The notes below the pieces were generated by a model. It had not been told where the DNA came from. It did not search any database and was given only the letters and a program-made list of their open reading frames with translations. A stretch of 6,263 bases of DNA from Chloroflexota bacterium (GTDB lineage: Bacteria > Chloroflexota > Dormibacteria > Dormibacterales > Dormibacteraceae). Of this stretch, positions 5,522 to 6,263 are shown in pieces. Each line of letters starts with the position of its first letter. Positions within the stretch are counted from its first letter, which is position 1. The translations under genes and the position numbers were made by a program. Location: contig VBKD01000022.1 in assembly GCA_005888075.1 (NCBI GenBank), forward strand, positions 1-6,263, written 5' to 3'.

Positions 5522-6263
5522 ATGACACAGAGCTCGTCTCGAACCCAGGTGATCCTTGCGACGCTCGGGGTATCGATGGCCCTGTTGCTGGCCGCCCTCG
5601 ACCAGACGGTCGTTGGCGTCGCGATGCCACGTATCGTGGCCGAGCTGCACGGTCTTCAGTACTACGCCTGGGTCACCATCGCCTACCTGATCACCTCGAC
5701 CGCGCTCGTGCCGGTGGCCGGCAAGCTCGGGGACATGTTCGGCCGTAAGCCGTTCCTGGTCGCCGGCATGTTCGGGTTCATCGCCGCGTCGGCCCTTTGC
5801 GGAGCCTCTCAAAACATGGTCGAGCTGGTGCTCTTCCGAGCCATCCAGGGAATCTTCGGCGGCGTTCTCTTTGCTTCGACGTTCGCTGTCCTCGCCGACG
5901 TGTTCCCGCCAGAGCAAAGGGCGCGCATGAGTGGCGTGTTCGGGGCCATCTTCGGCATCTCGTCGGTCATCGGCCCCTCCCTCGGGGGCTTCTTGACTGA
6001 CGGTCCCGGCTGGCGCTGGGCGTTCTACGTGAACATTCCGCTCGGCATCGTTGCCGCGGGACTCGTCGCAACCCAGCTGCCCGTGGTCCGGTCCCAGGCC
6101 CGGCTTCGCGACATCGACTGGCTGGGCACGGGGTTGCTTCTGGCCGGTCTCACGCCGCTGCTGATCTCGCTTTCCATGCTGCGTGACCATTCGTGGCTGT
6201 CTGTGCAGGTGTTGGGATTGCTCGGCCTGGCGGGTGTGCTGCTGGTGGCGTTCTACTTCATCG
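5522..6263 (+). CDS. MFS exporter, DHA2 (EmrB/QacA, 14-TM) family, 3' truncated
   Basis: The frame is open from ATG 5522 to the window end, giving 247 residues; the full family length is about 470-540 aa, so roughly the second half is missing. The protein is a proton-coupled inner-membrane exporter of drugs or metabolites. Motif D1 is LDQTVVGVAMPRI (26-38), with the membrane acid D27. Motif A is GKLGDMFGRKPF (67-78), motif B is RAIQG (106-110), and motif C, the antiporter signature, is GISSVIGPSLGG (145-156). It is followed by GWRWAFYVNIPLG (163-175), typical of DHA2 members. Membrane segments lie at about 10-32, 48-68, 78-97, 102-124, 136-158, 165-186, 199-220 and 228-247. The start is backed by AAAGGAG with good spacing. 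The gene is divergent from the WYL regulator, which probably controls it. The family is secure; the exported compound cannot be told from the sequence. Confidence 0.93.
   Translation, partial: MTQSSSRTQVILATLGVSMALLLAALDQTVVGVAMPRIVAELHGLQYYAWVTIAYLITSTALVPVAGKLGDMFGRKPFLVAGMFGFIAASALCGASQNMVELVLFRAIQGIFGGVLFASTFAVLADVFPPEQRARMSGVFGAIFGISSVIGPSLGGFLTDGPGWRWAFYVNIPLGIVAAGLVATQLPVVRSQARLRDIDWLGTGLLLAGLTPLLISLSMLRDHSWLSVQVLGLLGLAGVLLVAFYFI

Noticed and set aside
5468..6190. 240-codon open frame on the minus strand, antisense to the MFS exporter
   Set aside because: It has the same polar, low-complexity shadow composition, and it would run across the divergent control region. The plus strand encodes unmistakable DHA2 motifs preceded by a strong ribosome-binding site.

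Overview
The window is compact, high-GC bacterial DNA with little non-coding sequence, GTG as well as ATG starts, and overlapping genes. It suggests a free-living, probably soil or environmental bacterium. A WYL-domain regulator paired with a DHA2-type exporter would fit Actinomycetota, Chloroflexota or a related high-GC phylum, but nothing in the window (no rRNA, no phylogenetic marker) fixes the taxon.

Positions 1-4485 (+ strand) hold the end of a tightly packed operon. It contains the C-terminal part of a periplasmic or lipoprotein solute-binding protein, a class V PLP aminotransferase closely resembling serine/alanine-glyoxylate aminotransferases, a fused two-domain ABC permease of the FbpB / 2-aminoethylphosphonate type, and its ATPase with a TOBE domain. 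The junctions are an 8-nt overlap, a 4-nt gap and a 4-nt overlap, so the four genes are almost certainly co-transcribed and translationally coupled. Together they look like an ABC importer with an embedded transaminase. Uptake of an amino compound followed by transamination to glyoxylate or pyruvate is a plausible role. The ligand is unknown. The position where iron-binding relatives carry a Tyr-Tyr pair lacks tyrosines, which argues against simple ferric iron uptake.

Positions 4475-5425 (- strand) encode a DeoR/YafY-like HTH-WYL transcriptional regulator. Its 3' end overlaps the ATPase gene by 11 nt, tail to tail.

Positions 5426-5521 are a 96-bp divergent intergenic region. It is visibly more AT-rich than its surroundings around 5430-5480. 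It holds a candidate promoter for the regulator, an imperfect palindrome lying between the candidate -35 and -10, and three copies of the hexamer CATTGA (two direct, one inverted). This is a good candidate shared operator.

Positions 5522-6263 (+ strand) hold the first 247 codons of a DHA2 (EmrB/QacA, 14-TM) major facilitator exporter, cut by the window end. The regulator and exporter form a classic divergent pair, presumably a ligand-responsive drug or metabolite efflux switch.

No tRNA, rRNA, CRISPR array, insertion sequence or attachment site was seen. The genes are recognisable families. The points of interest are the aminotransferase inside the importer operon and the structured divergent control region.
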